A DNA stretch of 64,000 nucleotides from Granulicella sp. L60 (GCF_009765825.1 NZ_LMUR01000020.1:381894-445893), one strand, 5' to 3'. Positions 51,405-61,319 are shown, counted from the stretch's first letter. The notes: generated from the letters alone by a model not told the origin. Translations and numbers: made by a program.

Positions 51405-54400
51405 GTGTCTAATAAGGTCTCTACCGTTGGGTTCGAGCGTTGCCATGGCCAAGTTATGAGGAATGTTTCGCCAACCCGGTTCGTTGCGGCTGCGCTCCTC
51501 TTCGGCGCACTCGCGTTCATCCCATCCACCCCATCTCTTCACGCCCAGACTCCCGAGGCCGCGACCCAGTCCCTGCTCGACAAGGCCCACGCCCTCGAAC
51601 TCCGCGGCCGCATGGACATGGCCTCCCAGACCTGGCAGCAGGTTCTCCTCGCCGATCCCAATAACACCGAGGCGCTCTCCGGCCTCGCCCGCGCCGCCAA
51701 GCTCTCCGGCAACTCCGCCCTCGCTGGAACCTATCTCGACCGCCTCCGCGCCATCAACCCCAACGACCCCAGCATCGGCCGCGTCGAGTCCATGGGATCG
51801 CAGTCCGACCAGACCGCGCAGCTCCAGCAGGCCGGCAAGTACGCCGCATCCGGTCAGTACGCTCAGGCGATGACCATCTACCGCAAGGTCTTCGGCTCCA
51901 ACCCGCCCCAGGGCGACTGGGCGCTTGCCTACTACGAGACCGAATCCGCGACCGAAGACGGACGCCCCCACGCCATCGCCGGTGTGCGCGCACTCATCGA
52001 AAAGCATCCCGAAGACTCGCGCTACCAGATCGCCCTCGGCCGCATCCTCACCTACGACCCCAAGACCCGCGCCGAAGGCCGCCGATATCTCGAGCGCCAC
52101 CCCGACGATCCTCACGCCGTCGAAGCCCTGCGCCAGTCCCTCGTCTGGGACTCAGCCAATCCAGCCTCCGCAGCAGACATCCGCGCCTACCTCGCCAAGC
52201 ACAACGACCCTCAGCTTAGCCAGGCCCTGCGCAGCCAACCCAAGCCCAGCGCCATCCGCGCACCTCAGACCCCTGAAGAAGTCGCCCAGGACGAAGCCAG
52301 CCGCGCACACGGCTCTCAGGAGCTGACCGCCTACAACGCACTCAACGCGAAGAATCTCCCCGAAGCTGAGCTGCGCTTCAAAGCCATCCTTGCTAACGAC
52401 CCGCAGGACGCCCGCGCCCTCGCCGGCATGGGCTACGTCCGCATGCAGCAGTCCAACTTCGGCGGAGCCATCAGTTTCCTCGAACAGGCAAAACAAAGCG
52501 GAGCACGCGACGCCGGCCTCGACACCGCCCTCGAAAACGCCCGTTTCTACTCCCTGATGAGCCAGGGCTCCACCGCCCTCACAGAAAGCGATCTCACCAC
52601 CGCCGAGCAGCAGTACCGCGCCGCCCTAACCCTGCGCCCGACCAGTGCAGAGGCTCTCGAAGGCCTCGGCGGAACCCTCCTCAAAGCCCAGCAGCCCGAG
52701 CCCGCCATCGAGATCTACGAGCGCTACGTCAAGCTCAAGCCATCCTCTCCCGCAGCCTGGCGTGGCCTCTTCATGGCGCAGTACAGCGCAGGCAACGCAC
52801 CCCAGGCTCTCCTCACCGAACGCCGCATCCCCACCGCCGTCCACACCCAACTGATGCGCGATCCCGAGTTCCTGCGTTCGCTCGCCTCGGCTTACTCTGC
52901 CGTCGGCCGCGACGCCGATGCCCAGCGTGTCCTCCACAGCGCCCTGGAACTCCCATTCCCAACCGGAGCGCATGGCCTCCAGGTCGAAACCCAGCTCCAG
53001 TACGCAGCGCTCCTCCAGCAAGCCAACCGCCTGCCCCAGGCCGCGGCGCTATTTAAGCAGGTCCTCGCCGCCGACCTCTCCAACGTCGCCGCATGGCAAG
53101 GCCTCGTCCGCGTCGAGCACATCATGAAGGAAGACCCACAGGCCCTTCAAACCCTCCAGGCCATGCCTCCCTCCACCTACGAGACGGCCATGCACGACCC
53201 CGGCTTCCAGACCACCGTCGCCTCCGTCTATCAGAGCCAGAACAAGCTCGACATCGCACAGGACATCCTCGAAAAGTCCGTCGCCCAGCAGACCGCAGTC
53301 GGCCAGAAGCCCTCGAACGCCGTCCTCCTCGAACTCGCCGGCATCTACCTCTCGCGCAACGACGCCCAGCACGCCTTCCCCATCTACACCGCCATCCTCT
53401 CCGAGAACAGCGACCGCCCCGACGCATGGAAGGGTCTGCTCTCTGTCCTCCACAGCTCCGGCCGCGACCAGGAAGCCCTAGCCCAGATCCAGCAGATCCC
53501 CACCCCAGTTCGCCAGCAGCTTGAAAACGACGTCGACTACCTCCAGACCGTAGGCGCCATCTACAACACTCTCGGTCAGCCCCGCGAGGCGATGATCTTC
53601 ATCAACCGCGTCCAGCAGCACTACGCCGCCCAGCGCACCGCCGCTCCCGCCGACGTCGATATCCAGGACGCATGGCTTCTCTTCAACGGAGGCAACGACG
53701 CCGGTCTCTATCGTCAGCTTATGCAGCTCGGTACCCGTCAGGATCTCTCCGACGAGCAGCGCCGCACCGTCCAGACCATCTGGACCAACTGGGCCGTACG
53801 CCGCGCCAACCAGGCCGCCGCCAACGGCAATATCAAACGTTCACTCGCCATCCTCAACGCCGCCGCCCACTCCTTCCCCGACAACCCCGGCGTCCTCCGC
53901 GCCCTCGCCGCCGGATACGCCCGCGCCGGCCTTCCCAAACAGGCCGTCCTCATCTTCAAGTCGCAGGACATGACCGCCGCGACCGCCTCCGACTACAAGT
54001 CAGCCGTAGGGGCCGCCCTCGCCGCTGGCGACACCAGGAACGCCGAGACCTGGCTCCGCTACGGACTAGACGAGTATCCGAAGGACGCCGACATGCTCAC
54101 CCTAGGCGCCAAGTTCGAGCAGGCCCGAGGCAACAACACCCGCGCCGCCGACTACTATCGTGCCTCCCTCGCCGCCATGCCGCCCGCCGACCCAGGCGCA
54201 GAGCTAGCCGCCGAACTCAGTCAGCCCCAGCCCGTCACGCGCCTCCCAACCGCCGCTCAGCCCCAGGATCTAGCCACCCTTCTCGGATCTCCCGACACCG
54301 CCGCCGCAGATGCCATCCAGCCCACGGCCCCCGCTCAACCCTACCTACCCAGCTACAGCAACCTCTACGGCCAGGCCCCGGTCCAGATCCAGAACAACAC

Positions 54401-56510
54401 CAACGTCGTTCCCTCGTACATGGCCAACCCGGCCTCCAACGCCTCTCGTCCATCTCGTCCCGCGACCCTTGGCAACTACAGGCCCGAAGCCTCAAACCAG
54501 GAACCCGCCACCACCGGCAGCTACGAACCCACCACCGCCTACAACACCCCCACACCCGGCAATCGCCCTCCATCGGACTACCAGCGCGACCAGATCCTCC
54601 GCCTCACCGAGCAGGCGCAGTCCCAGTCTCAAACCCAGCCCCAGACCCAGTCCGCCTCCGTCCCCCTCACCACAGAGCCTCGCCAGGACGTCTACGGCCC
54701 CTACGTTCCTTACGTCCCCCCCGCCAACCCCACCTACGGATACGCCCCATCGCCCGTTCCGATCCAGCTCGGCGACAGTATCCCCCGCATCGCCCCACCC
54801 CAGCGTGAGGTCACCGACGTCCTGCCCACGGCTCGCTACATGCCAAACGCCCAAGTCGCACGCAACGGCACCTCCCACCCGGACTTCTCCGGCGCACGCC
54901 AGCCAAACGGTCGCGTCCTCGAAGGCCAGAGTCACCCTCCCACCGACGACTACAGCAGCACCCTCTCTACCCAGAACGCACAGTACACCAGCCAGTCACA
55001 GGCCCAATCCCAGACCCCGCCTCCAGCAGACGGCTACGGCCAGCAGTATCCCCAGCCCGGAACCACCTCGCAGCCCGCCCACCATCGCGGCTCCCAGTCC
55101 TCCTCGTCGCAATCCGCAGCGGCACCCCTTCCCGCACTCAACTATCCCGGCGTGGCCCAGCCTCTCAGCGACTCAGGCTATCCCGCACTCGGCTCCCCCG
55201 CACCCCAGGGCCTCCCGCCAACTGACGCCGACCTCGTAGCCAAGAGCGTCCCACCCCTACGCGGCTCCTACAATCCCGACTCACCCGTCGTTCCCGGCCA
55301 ACCGCTCACCCAACGCCAGCAGGCCGAGCAAGACCTCGCCGCCCTCGAAGCCTCCTATAGCGGATGGGTCGGCGGCACCGGCATCGGTCGCTACCGCAGT
55401 GGAACCTCCGGCTTCGACCGTCTCAGCGATCTCGAAGCTCCCTTCGAAGCATCCGGCGTCCTTGGCAAATCCGTCCGCGCCACCGTCGTCGCCAAACCCG
55501 TCTTCCTCAACTCCGGCGTCGTCAACACCGCCTCCTTTCAAAGCTCCACCGGCATCATCCCCATCCTCGGCACCCTGCCCGGCAACGCCCTCGCTACTCC
55601 CGCGCAGCAGTTCGCCAGCGGCATAGGCGGAGAACTCCAGCTCGCCACCACCAACTTCGCCGTCGCCGCTGGCTATACCCCATATGAGTTTCTCGTCGCC
55701 AACATCACCGCACGCGCCCAATGGCGTCCCGCAGGCGGACACTTCACCTTCTTTGGAGAGCGCGACTCCGTCAAAGACACCCAGCTCTCCTACGCCGGTC
55801 TGCGCGATCCCGGCTCCATCTCCGCCGTCTCCGCGGGAAATATCTGGGGCGGCGTAGTCTCTTCCGGCGGCGGCCTGCGCTTCGACGTCGGCAACGCGAA
55901 GTCCGGCCTCTACATCTCCGCCGACGGAGCCGATCTCACCGGCTTCCACGTCCTCGAAAACCGCAAGTTCGAAGGCATCATGGGCGCCTACTTCCAGGTC
56001 AAGAACTGGCCCGGATACGGCAGCCTCAACATCGGCGCCGACTTCTTCGGCATGCACTACGATCACAACGAGCGTGGCATGACCTACGGCCAGGGCGGCT
56101 ACTTCAGCCCCAACGTCTACTTCCTCACCGGAGTCCCCGTCAGCTTCACCGGCTACTACAAGACCGACTTCCACTACACCATCTCCGGAAGCATCGGCGT
56201 CCAGTCCTTCCAGGAAGATCAGGCGCCGTACTATCCCCTCGATATTCCCCTGCAGACCGGCTCCGGCAACGCCCAGACCCCCGTCAACAGCAACACCGGC
56301 CTCAACTACGCCTTCAGCTCCGAGGGCGCCTACCGCGTCGCTGACCACTGGTATCTCGGCGGCTTCCTCTCCGCCAACAACACCAACAACTACGACACCG
56401 TCTCCGGCGGTTTCTTCGTCCGATACCTCTTCAGACCCCAGGCTCCCACCGAAAGCTATCCCACCGGCCTCTTTCCCACCAGCGGCTTCCGTCCCCTGCG
56501 CGTCCCATAG
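51405..56510 (+). CDS. bcsC: Cellulose export outer membrane protein BcsC
   Basis: A 1701-residue protein: signal peptide (FVAAALLFGALAFIPSTPSLHA), a long TPR superhelix (about 50-930; for example LRGRMDMASQTWQQVLLADPNNTEALSGLARAAKL), a Pro/Gln/Ser/Tyr-rich linker (about 930-1300), and the BCSC_C outer-membrane barrel (about 1315-1701; YRSGTSGFDRLSDLEAPFEAS). The TPRs bind peptidoglycan and BcsB side; the barrel exports the glucan. BcsC is usually 1100-1300 residues; the extra length is the linker. GTG 51405 is supported by GGAAGGA 8 nt upstream; ATG 51456 is the alternative. It lies 108 bp after bcsZ. Confidence 0.92.
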   Translation: MSNKVSTVGFERCHGQVMRNVSPTRFVAAALLFGALAFIPSTPSLHAQTPEAATQSLLDKAHALELRGRMDMASQTWQQVLLADPNNTEALSGLARAAKLSGNSALAGTYLDRLRAINPNDPSIGRVESMGSQSDQTAQLQQAGKYAASGQYAQAMTIYRKVFGSNPPQGDWALAYYETESATEDGRPHAIAGVRALIEKHPEDSRYQIALGRILTYDPKTRAEGRRYLERHPDDPHAVEALRQSLVWDSANPASAADIRAYLAKHNDPQLSQALRSQPKPSAIRAPQTPEEVAQDEASRAHGSQELTAYNALNAKNLPEAELRFKAILANDPQDARALAGMGYVRMQQSNFGGAISFLEQAKQSGARDAGLDTALENARFYSLMSQGSTALTESDLTTAEQQYRAALTLRPTSAEALEGLGGTLLKAQQPEPAIEIYERYVKLKPSSPAAWRGLFMAQYSAGNAPQALLTERRIPTAVHTQLMRDPEFLRSLASAYSAVGRDADAQRVLHSALELPFPTGAHGLQVETQLQYAALLQQANRLPQAAALFKQVLAADLSNVAAWQGLVRVEHIMKEDPQALQTLQAMPPSTYETAMHDPGFQTTVASVYQSQNKLDIAQDILEKSVAQQTAVGQKPSNAVLLELAGIYLSRNDAQHAFPIYTAILSENSDRPDAWKGLLSVLHSSGRDQEALAQIQQIPTPVRQQLENDVDYLQTVGAIYNTLGQPREAMIFINRVQQHYAAQRTAAPADVDIQDAWLLFNGGNDAGLYRQLMQLGTRQDLSDEQRRTVQTIWTNWAVRRANQAAANGNIKRSLAILNAAAHSFPDNPGVLRALAAGYARAGLPKQAVLIFKSQDMTAATASDYKSAVGAALAAGDTRNAETWLRYGLDEYPKDADMLTLGAKFEQARGNNTRAADYYRASLAAMPPADPGAELAAELSQPQPVTRLPTAAQPQDLATLLGSPDTAAADAIQPTAPAQPYLPSYSNLYGQAPVQIQNNTNVVPSYMANPASNASRPSRPATLGNYRPEASNQEPATTGSYEPTTAYNTPTPGNRPPSDYQRDQILRLTEQAQSQSQTQPQTQSASVPLTTEPRQDVYGPYVPYVPPANPTYGYAPSPVPIQLGDSIPRIAPPQREVTDVLPTARYMPNAQVARNGTSHPDFSGARQPNGRVLEGQSHPPTDDYSSTLSTQNAQYTSQSQAQSQTPPPADGYGQQYPQPGTTSQPAHHRGSQSSSSQSAAAPLPALNYPGVAQPLSDSGYPALGSPAPQGLPPTDADLVAKSVPPLRGSYNPDSPVVPGQPLTQRQQAEQDLAALEASYSGWVGGTGIGRYRSGTSGFDRLSDLEAPFEASGVLGKSVRATVVAKPVFLNSGVVNTASFQSSTGIIPILGTLPGNALATPAQQFASGIGGELQLATTNFAVAAGYTPYEFLVANITARAQWRPAGGHFTFFGERDSVKDTQLSYAGLRDPGSISAVSAGNIWGGVVSSGGGLRFDVGNAKSGLYISADGADLTGFHVLENRKFEGIMGAYFQVKNWPGYGSLNIGADFFGMHYDHNERGMTYGQGGYFSPNVYFLTGVPVSFTGYYKTDFHYTISGSIGVQSFQEDQAPYYPLDIPLQTGSGNAQTPVNSNTGLNYAFSSEGAYRVADHWYLGGFLSANNTNNYDTVSGGFFVRYLFRPQAPTESYPTGLFPTSGFRPLRVP

Positions 56511-56680
56511 CTTCGACGCTCGCGCGGTACTTCATCGAAGATCTATTCCTCAGCCGGTGTAGATCCAGCGTCTGAAATATCTTGATATACCTCTTCACCC
56601 AACGTATAACTCTGGGACAAGCACACCCCCAATCTCAACCTCTTTGAAGGTCCTGTGTAACGAGGTGTGTCAAAGGCGAC

Positions 56681-57634
56681 ATGACACGTCCAATTCAGCA
56701 AGCAGAGCAACAACGCAAACCTCTCACTGCACTTCTTTCCGCCCTGGCGCTTCTTCTCCCACTCTGCTCAGCAACCGCTTCCGCGTCCAAACCCGATGCC
56801 ATACCCGACTGGGTCCGCACCGCCGCGCAACAGAAGCTGCCCGCATATCCTCCCGAGACCAACGCCGTCGTCCTGCTTGAAGACACCACCTACAGCGTGG
56901 CACCCGACGGCAGTGCCACCGAACACTTCCGCTCCGTCGTCAAGATCCTTCGACCCCAGGGCAGGGGAGAGGGCGTCATCGGCGTCCCCTTCGACAAGGA
57001 CACCAAAATCCTCTCCATGCACTCTGGAGCATCGGCCGACGGCCACGAGTATGCCGTCAAGGACAACGAGATGATCGAGGCAGGCTATCCAAACGAGGGT
57101 AGCCTCTTCATGGATCTCAAGATCCGTGAGGCCAACGCCCCCGCTCGCGATCCCGGCGGCATCGTCGCCTACGAGTACGAGCAGCGCACCCATCCCTACC
57201 TCACCGAAAAAACCTGGTTCTTCCAAAGCGGTCTGCCCCGCCTCAGCCAGAGCTTCACCCGGCTTCACCTACGGCACCGTCTGGGCTCACAGGTCAATGC
57301 CAAACCCGACTTCCCGAATGAAAGAGAGAGACTCCCATCTACTTCAACTATCCCCACTACAACCAGGACGCCACCCGCATCACATTCCCCGCCACGATGA
57401 GGATCGAATCCCTTCCCGATAGAGCGGAGATGCCCAAGCTCGCTGTCTACGCCATGAAGACGGAATCCACTCCAACCAGCTTCACCATTCGTCGCGACTA
57501 TCTTCTCTGAGAGGTCATCTTCATGAAGGAGGAGTACCCACAACTCCGTGCTCTACTCCAAGATAGAGACCAAGGATCAGGAGAGCGTCGTCCTCACCAA
57601 CGCACCCGCCCCGGAGAAACCGGCAGGGAACTAG
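56681..57634 (+). pseudogene. Decayed DUF3857/transglutaminase-like protein gene
   Basis: The 5' part encodes a signal peptide and a DUF3857 domain (DTTYSVAPDGSATEHFRSVVKIL, YEYEQRTHPYLTEKTWFFQSGLPRLSQSF). At about 57260 the reading jumps to another frame (GFTYGTVWAH). C-terminal family sequence then appears (YFNYPHYNQDATRITFP; TSFTIRRDYLL followed by TGA; EEYPQLR), and finally in yet another frame SVLYSKIETKDQESVVL ending PAGN and TAG at 57634. The transglutaminase core of about 200 residues expected between DUF3857 and these pieces is missing. So there are one deletion, at least two frameshifts and a stop: not functional. It lies 170 bp after bcsC. Confidence 0.8.
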
Positions 57635-57670
57635 CCCCACGATCTAGCTACTCGCCGTCTGCCTCGACCA

Positions 57671-59284
57671 TCAAGGCAGGCGGCAAACCTTCACCGCAGC
57701 ATTCTCATAAGCACACGCAAACCTCGTAGCTGCCTCTCGCTCCAGCACCACCCAACCCACCCCCAGCGGCCTCAGTCCCGCAACCCGCTGCGCATCCCCC
57801 TCCGTACTCAAACCCGTCTGCACCACCTCGCCCCGCATCCACTCTCCCGCAAGCTCCGGCTTATTCGACACCACCCCGCCATCCTTCGAGTAGTCCGGCA
57901 CCTCACTCCGCTCCGCAATCGCCCGAAACCCCTGCGCATCCTCACCCGGCCGCGTAATGTAGTGCGCATCCAGCGCGAACAGCGCATCCTTCGGCGTATT
58001 CCCCCTGATCCACACAAACGCCCGCTCCCACTCATTTCCTCCACCGCCAGCTAAAACCGCACCCGGCAGCTCCAAATGCTTCGAATCAGGAAACGTCATC
58101 CGCTCTGCCGAAACCATCACTCCCCCCAGCACAGAGAACGCCGCCGCCCAACGCCAAACGCGCCGCTGCAACACCCTCTCTCCCAGCGCCGCTCCCAGCG
58201 CCAGCGTCATCACCACATACACCAGCTGAAAGATACGCAAAGGCTGCAGTCGCGCCACCAGATGCGTCATCATCCCCGCCCTTGCAAACAACAGCGCCAC
58301 CGCCGTAGCCGTCACACCCGCCGCCAGCGCCATCCGAGCCAGACCCACCCGAGCCTCATCTCCCGCCTGCTTCCGCCGCACCGCAATCCCCGCCAGTATC
58401 AGCATCGGAGCCACCAGCCCCCCCAACTCATACCAGTGCCACTGGCTTAAAAACCAGTACTCCCGCGTAAGCATCACTTGCCGATAGATCCCACTCTCCA
58501 CCGGAGCCTCCAGCACCAGCCCACCCGCCACCGCCAACGCAGTCGCCGCCAGCCCAGCCGTCCCCCACCACCGCACCGTCCGGCTCGGCGACATCACCGT
58601 CCTCAGCAGCAGAACCGACCCCAACGCATACCCACCCATCAGCGGATGCATCACCCCCGCACCCACCAGCGCAAAACAGCACAGCGCCAGCCCCTGCCAC
58701 CGCCGCGCATCGTCCCTGTCCAACAGCAAAAAATCCAGCGCACCCACCAGCGCCAGCAACGCACACGGCGTAGACAAACTCCGCGCCGTCACATACGGAT
58801 CCATCAGCATCAACGAAGTCCCCGCAATCGGCAGCGTCATCCACGCAGCCAGCAGCGCCACCGCCCCACACCTCGCCTCGCGCGAACCGAAGCACCGCTT
58901 CGCCAGCATCCACGCCGCAAACAGCATCGCCCAGAAGCTCGCCACATGCACCAGCAGTAGCACCATCTCCACGCTCAGGTGTGACACCCACACCATCCTC
59001 GCCATCAACGGCGCGAACATCGAGTACCGCAGATGCCCCATCACAAACTCCGGCCCACGCGGATACAGCGACGGATCCACCAGCCGCTTGATCTCCGGCA
59101 TATACACCCCGCCGTCCTCGGCATAAGGATGATAGCCATGCACCAGCACCGCGCAGAACGTCAGCGCCGTCACCAGCCCAACCGCGAAGCCGCGCTCCCG
59201 CCTGTACTCTTCTCCTCGCAGCCGATCTGAAATTCGCCCCGAAATCCGTTCCGAAGAGACGGGTGATGCTAACGAAGTGGCCAA
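57671..59284 (-). CDS. Polytopic membrane protein, GT-C-like, function unknown
   Basis: A 537-residue protein with about 10 to 11 membrane helices in the first 400 residues and a soluble C-terminal domain (RAFVWIRGNTPKDALFALDAHYITRPGEDAQGFRAIAERS). The opening loop HGYHPYAEDGGVYMPEIKRLVDPSLYP has acidic residues after the first helix as in GT-C glycosyltransferases, and the WIRxNTPKDALF element recurs in such mannosyltransferase-like proteins. No characterised family recognised with certainty. It is convergent with the decayed DUF3857 gene and stands alone. Confidence 0.72.
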   Translation of the reverse strand: MATSLASPVSSERISGRISDRLRGEEYRRERGFAVGLVTALTFCAVLVHGYHPYAEDGGVYMPEIKRLVDPSLYPRGPEFVMGHLRYSMFAPLMARMVWVSHLSVEMVLLLVHVASFWAMLFAAWMLAKRCFGSREARCGAVALLAAWMTLPIAGTSLMLMDPYVTARSLSTPCALLALVGALDFLLLDRDDARRWQGLALCCFALVGAGVMHPLMGGYALGSVLLLRTVMSPSRTVRWWGTAGLAATALAVAGGLVLEAPVESGIYRQVMLTREYWFLSQWHWYELGGLVAPMLILAGIAVRRKQAGDEARVGLARMALAAGVTATAVALLFARAGMMTHLVARLQPLRIFQLVYVVMTLALGAALGERVLQRRVWRWAAAFSVLGGVMVSAERMTFPDSKHLELPGAVLAGGGGNEWERAFVWIRGNTPKDALFALDAHYITRPGEDAQGFRAIAERSEVPDYSKDGGVVSNKPELAGEWMRGEVVQTGLSTEGDAQRVAGLRPLGVGWVVLEREAATRFACAYENAAVKVCRLP

Positions 59285-59624
59285 ATACCTATTGCTCCCG
59301 CCGCGAGGTCGTCGCCGTTACCTATCATTCATCCGCAAGGATTCTCATCAAAACCCGAGCATCCCGTAGAGGACTGCAATCGGCCAATCCATCAAGCCGA
59401 CCACCTGCCCAACATATACATAGACTGCCACGACGCCGATCGGTTTACAAAACCCTGTGCATCCCCGGAAAAAGCAGAACCAGACAAACGCAAAAATAAA
59501 ATAAGTAATCTCTCATCTTCAACCGCAAGAGATGGTCCCACACATGCCCTTACCAGTTGCTGTCAGCAGCCTCCGCTGTCAAGAATCAAGCAGTAGGGAG
59601 CAAAAGAAAGGATCAGCCCGGTCT
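59285..59624. other. Intergenic stretch without a recognised gene
   Basis: 340 bp between the divergent membrane-protein gene and the small plus-strand gene. It is less C-rich than coding DNA around it. An open plus frame at 59263-59499 has no family resemblance. I see no repeat, RNA or clear promoter pair. Confidence 0.4.
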
Positions 59625-59879
59625 ATGCATATCCATGCCGCACCCATGAGCAGTCAGGCCATGTCCCTCGCCCCCACGCAGGCCACCCAGCAGACCATCG
59701 AGGCGCGACGAGCAGCCGCGGAGGTACGCCGCAAACTCACCAACCTAGCAGCCACCGACGGCGAAGAGACGCCCTACCGTGTCGAAGCCCGCGGAGAATC
59801 CGACCCCAACCGCAGGCAGCAGAACCCCCAGCACGACGAAGAAGCCTTCCGAAGCATCTTCGTCTCCATCTCCGCCTAA
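59625..59879 (+). CDS. Small hypothetical protein
   Basis: An 84-residue hydrophilic protein, MHIHAAPMSSQAMSLAPTQ at the start, then IEARRAAAEVRRKLTNLAA (a probable amphipathic helix), an acidic and Asn/Gln-rich middle, and EEAFRSIFVSISA. Codons from 59625 onward have the C-ending bias of real genes, which supports it; upstream in-frame ATG 59532 lacks that bias. AAAGGATCAG lies about 8 nt upstream. No family recognised. Confidence 0.5.
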   Translation: MHIHAAPMSSQAMSLAPTQATQQTIEARRAAAEVRRKLTNLAATDGEETPYRVEARGESDPNRRQQNPQHDEEAFRSIFVSISA

Positions 59880-60043
59880 CCCGCGGCACTCACACAGCCG
59901 AAGCAATCCATCATTCAACTAGCACGCAGACGATACAATCGAACCTGCATGCTCCATCTTCTATTCCAATCATCTGCATCCGACCTAACCCCCCGCCTCG
60001 CGTATAAATGCGCAGACCCCCGCTATCCGCACGGTCTCCCCGC

Positions 60044-61060
60044 ATGACGGCCACCGCGACCTCCACCAACAGCCGCAATCTGTTGAAGACCATCCCCGGC
60101 CTTCTCATCAGCGCCTTCTTTCTCTGGTACACCTTCCGCGGCATCTCCTTCGCCCAGATCCTCGCCCTCCGCCTCGTCCATCCCGCATGGCTCCTCGGCG
60201 TCTTCGGCTTCACCGCTGCCGGCTACACCCTCCGCTGCGTCCGCTGGACCCGCATGATGAAGCCCGTCGGCGCTCGCTTCAGCACCTGCGCTCGCGTCCT
60301 CATGACCTCGCTCGCCGCCAATAACATCCTCCCCCTCCGCATCGGCGACGTCATGCGCATCTTCACCTACGCGGGCGATCTCGGCACCTCGCCCTCCATC
60401 ATCCTCAGCACCGTCATCCTCGAAAAGTTCCTCGACATCTTCGTTCTCGTCCTCATGTTCGTCACCACCGTGGGCAGCATCGCCACGCCGCATCTGCGCC
60501 TCATCGCGAACGTCTCTCTCGCCATCTCCACCATCGGCCTTCTGGTCCTGCTCGTCGGCGCCCGCGCCCTTCAGTCTCCGGTGCAGCGCCTCTTCGCCCG
60601 TCTCCCGGCAAACCCCACCCTCGCCAAGATCGAGCATTGGATCACCCTCGCCCTCGACGCCACCGGCCGCCTCGGCATCAGCGGTTCGCTTCTTCTGCTC
60701 CTGCAATCGGCCGTCATCTGGGCCTGCGAAGGCATGATCTTCGTCTCCGCCATCCACCTCGTCGGAGTACCGGTCGACCGCATCGGTCCATGGCTCGCCG
60801 TCTCCTTCGCCAACCTCTCCTACCTCATCCCCAGCTCGCCCGGAGCCATCGGCCCCTTCGAGCTGGCCGTCAAAACCTCCCTCGTCAACCACGGCGCCGT
60901 CATCTCGCAGGCCGCCGTCTTCGGCCTCGCCATCCACGCCTGGATGCTCATCTCCGTCACTGGCGCAGGTGGGCTTATCTTCCTCATCCACCGCATTCGC
61001 ATCCACAACCACAAGCCTCTGCTCGCAGAGATCGAAGACCTGCCAGCAGAAATGCCATAA
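60044..61060 (+). CDS. LPG-synthase-TM/UPF0104 family membrane protein
   Basis: A 338-residue protein with about eight membrane helices. Family marks are FFLWYTFRGISFAQIL, AAGYTLRCVRWTRMM, NNILPLRIGDVMRIF (the LPxRxGE-like element), VILEKFLDIFVLV and the C-terminal LIPSSPGAIGPFELAV (PxxPGxxGxxE motif). In lysyl-phosphatidylglycerol synthases this domain flips the lipid; stand-alone versions are flippase-like with unknown cargo. ATG 60008 is an alternative start. The repeat pair F/G separates it from argS. Confidence 0.87.
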   Translation: MTATATSTNSRNLLKTIPGLLISAFFLWYTFRGISFAQILALRLVHPAWLLGVFGFTAAGYTLRCVRWTRMMKPVGARFSTCARVLMTSLAANNILPLRIGDVMRIFTYAGDLGTSPSIILSTVILEKFLDIFVLVLMFVTTVGSIATPHLRLIANVSLAISTIGLLVLLVGARALQSPVQRLFARLPANPTLAKIEHWITLALDATGRLGISGSLLLLLQSAVIWACEGMIFVSAIHLVGVPVDRIGPWLAVSFANLSYLIPSSPGAIGPFELAVKTSLVNHGAVISQAAVFGLAIHAWMLISVTGAGGLIFLIHRIRIHNHKPLLAEIEDLPAEMP

Positions 61061-61066
61061 AGATTC

Positions 61067-61163
61067 TGTCCTGCCGGACGGGCCGCTTGCTCAGCGGGAG
61101 GTCACTTCGTGACGCGTATACCTGTCACGCAGACATCATGAGCAAAGGTCCTCCCGATGGTAG
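61067..61163 (-). repeat. Intergenic triple-hairpin repeat, copy F (left arm of an inverted pair)
   Basis: TGTCCTGCCGGACGGG, then CCGCT-TGCTC-AGCGG (61083-61097), GTCAC-TTC-GTGAC, and the box GTCCTCCCGATGGTAGG at the right. The middle stem has a T-A pair where copies C and G have C-G. It begins 6 bp after the LPG-synthase-TM stop. Confidence 0.88.
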
Positions 61164-61181
61164 GAATAATCATCTTCCTGC

Positions 61182-61263
61182 CGACCATCGGGAGGCCCAA
61201 CCGAAGGGGTATACAAGTCACGAAGTGACCTCCCGCCGAGCAGGCGGCCCGTCCGGCAGGACA
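61182..61263 (+). repeat. Intergenic triple-hairpin repeat, copy G (right arm of an inverted pair)
   Basis: CGACCATCGGGAGG, GGGGTAT, GTCAC-GAA-GTGAC, CCGCC-GAGCA-GGCGG and GTCCGGCAGGACA. ACCATCGGGAGG (61184-61195) is the exact complement of CCTCCCGATGGT in copy F (61150-61161), so F and G can fold on each other as one element of about 200 bp. Confidence 0.88.
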
Positions 61264-61319
61264 TGATCCTCCAACAGAAGTAAACTAAACCCATCCTCCG
61301 AACGCGGTGAACCCTCAGC

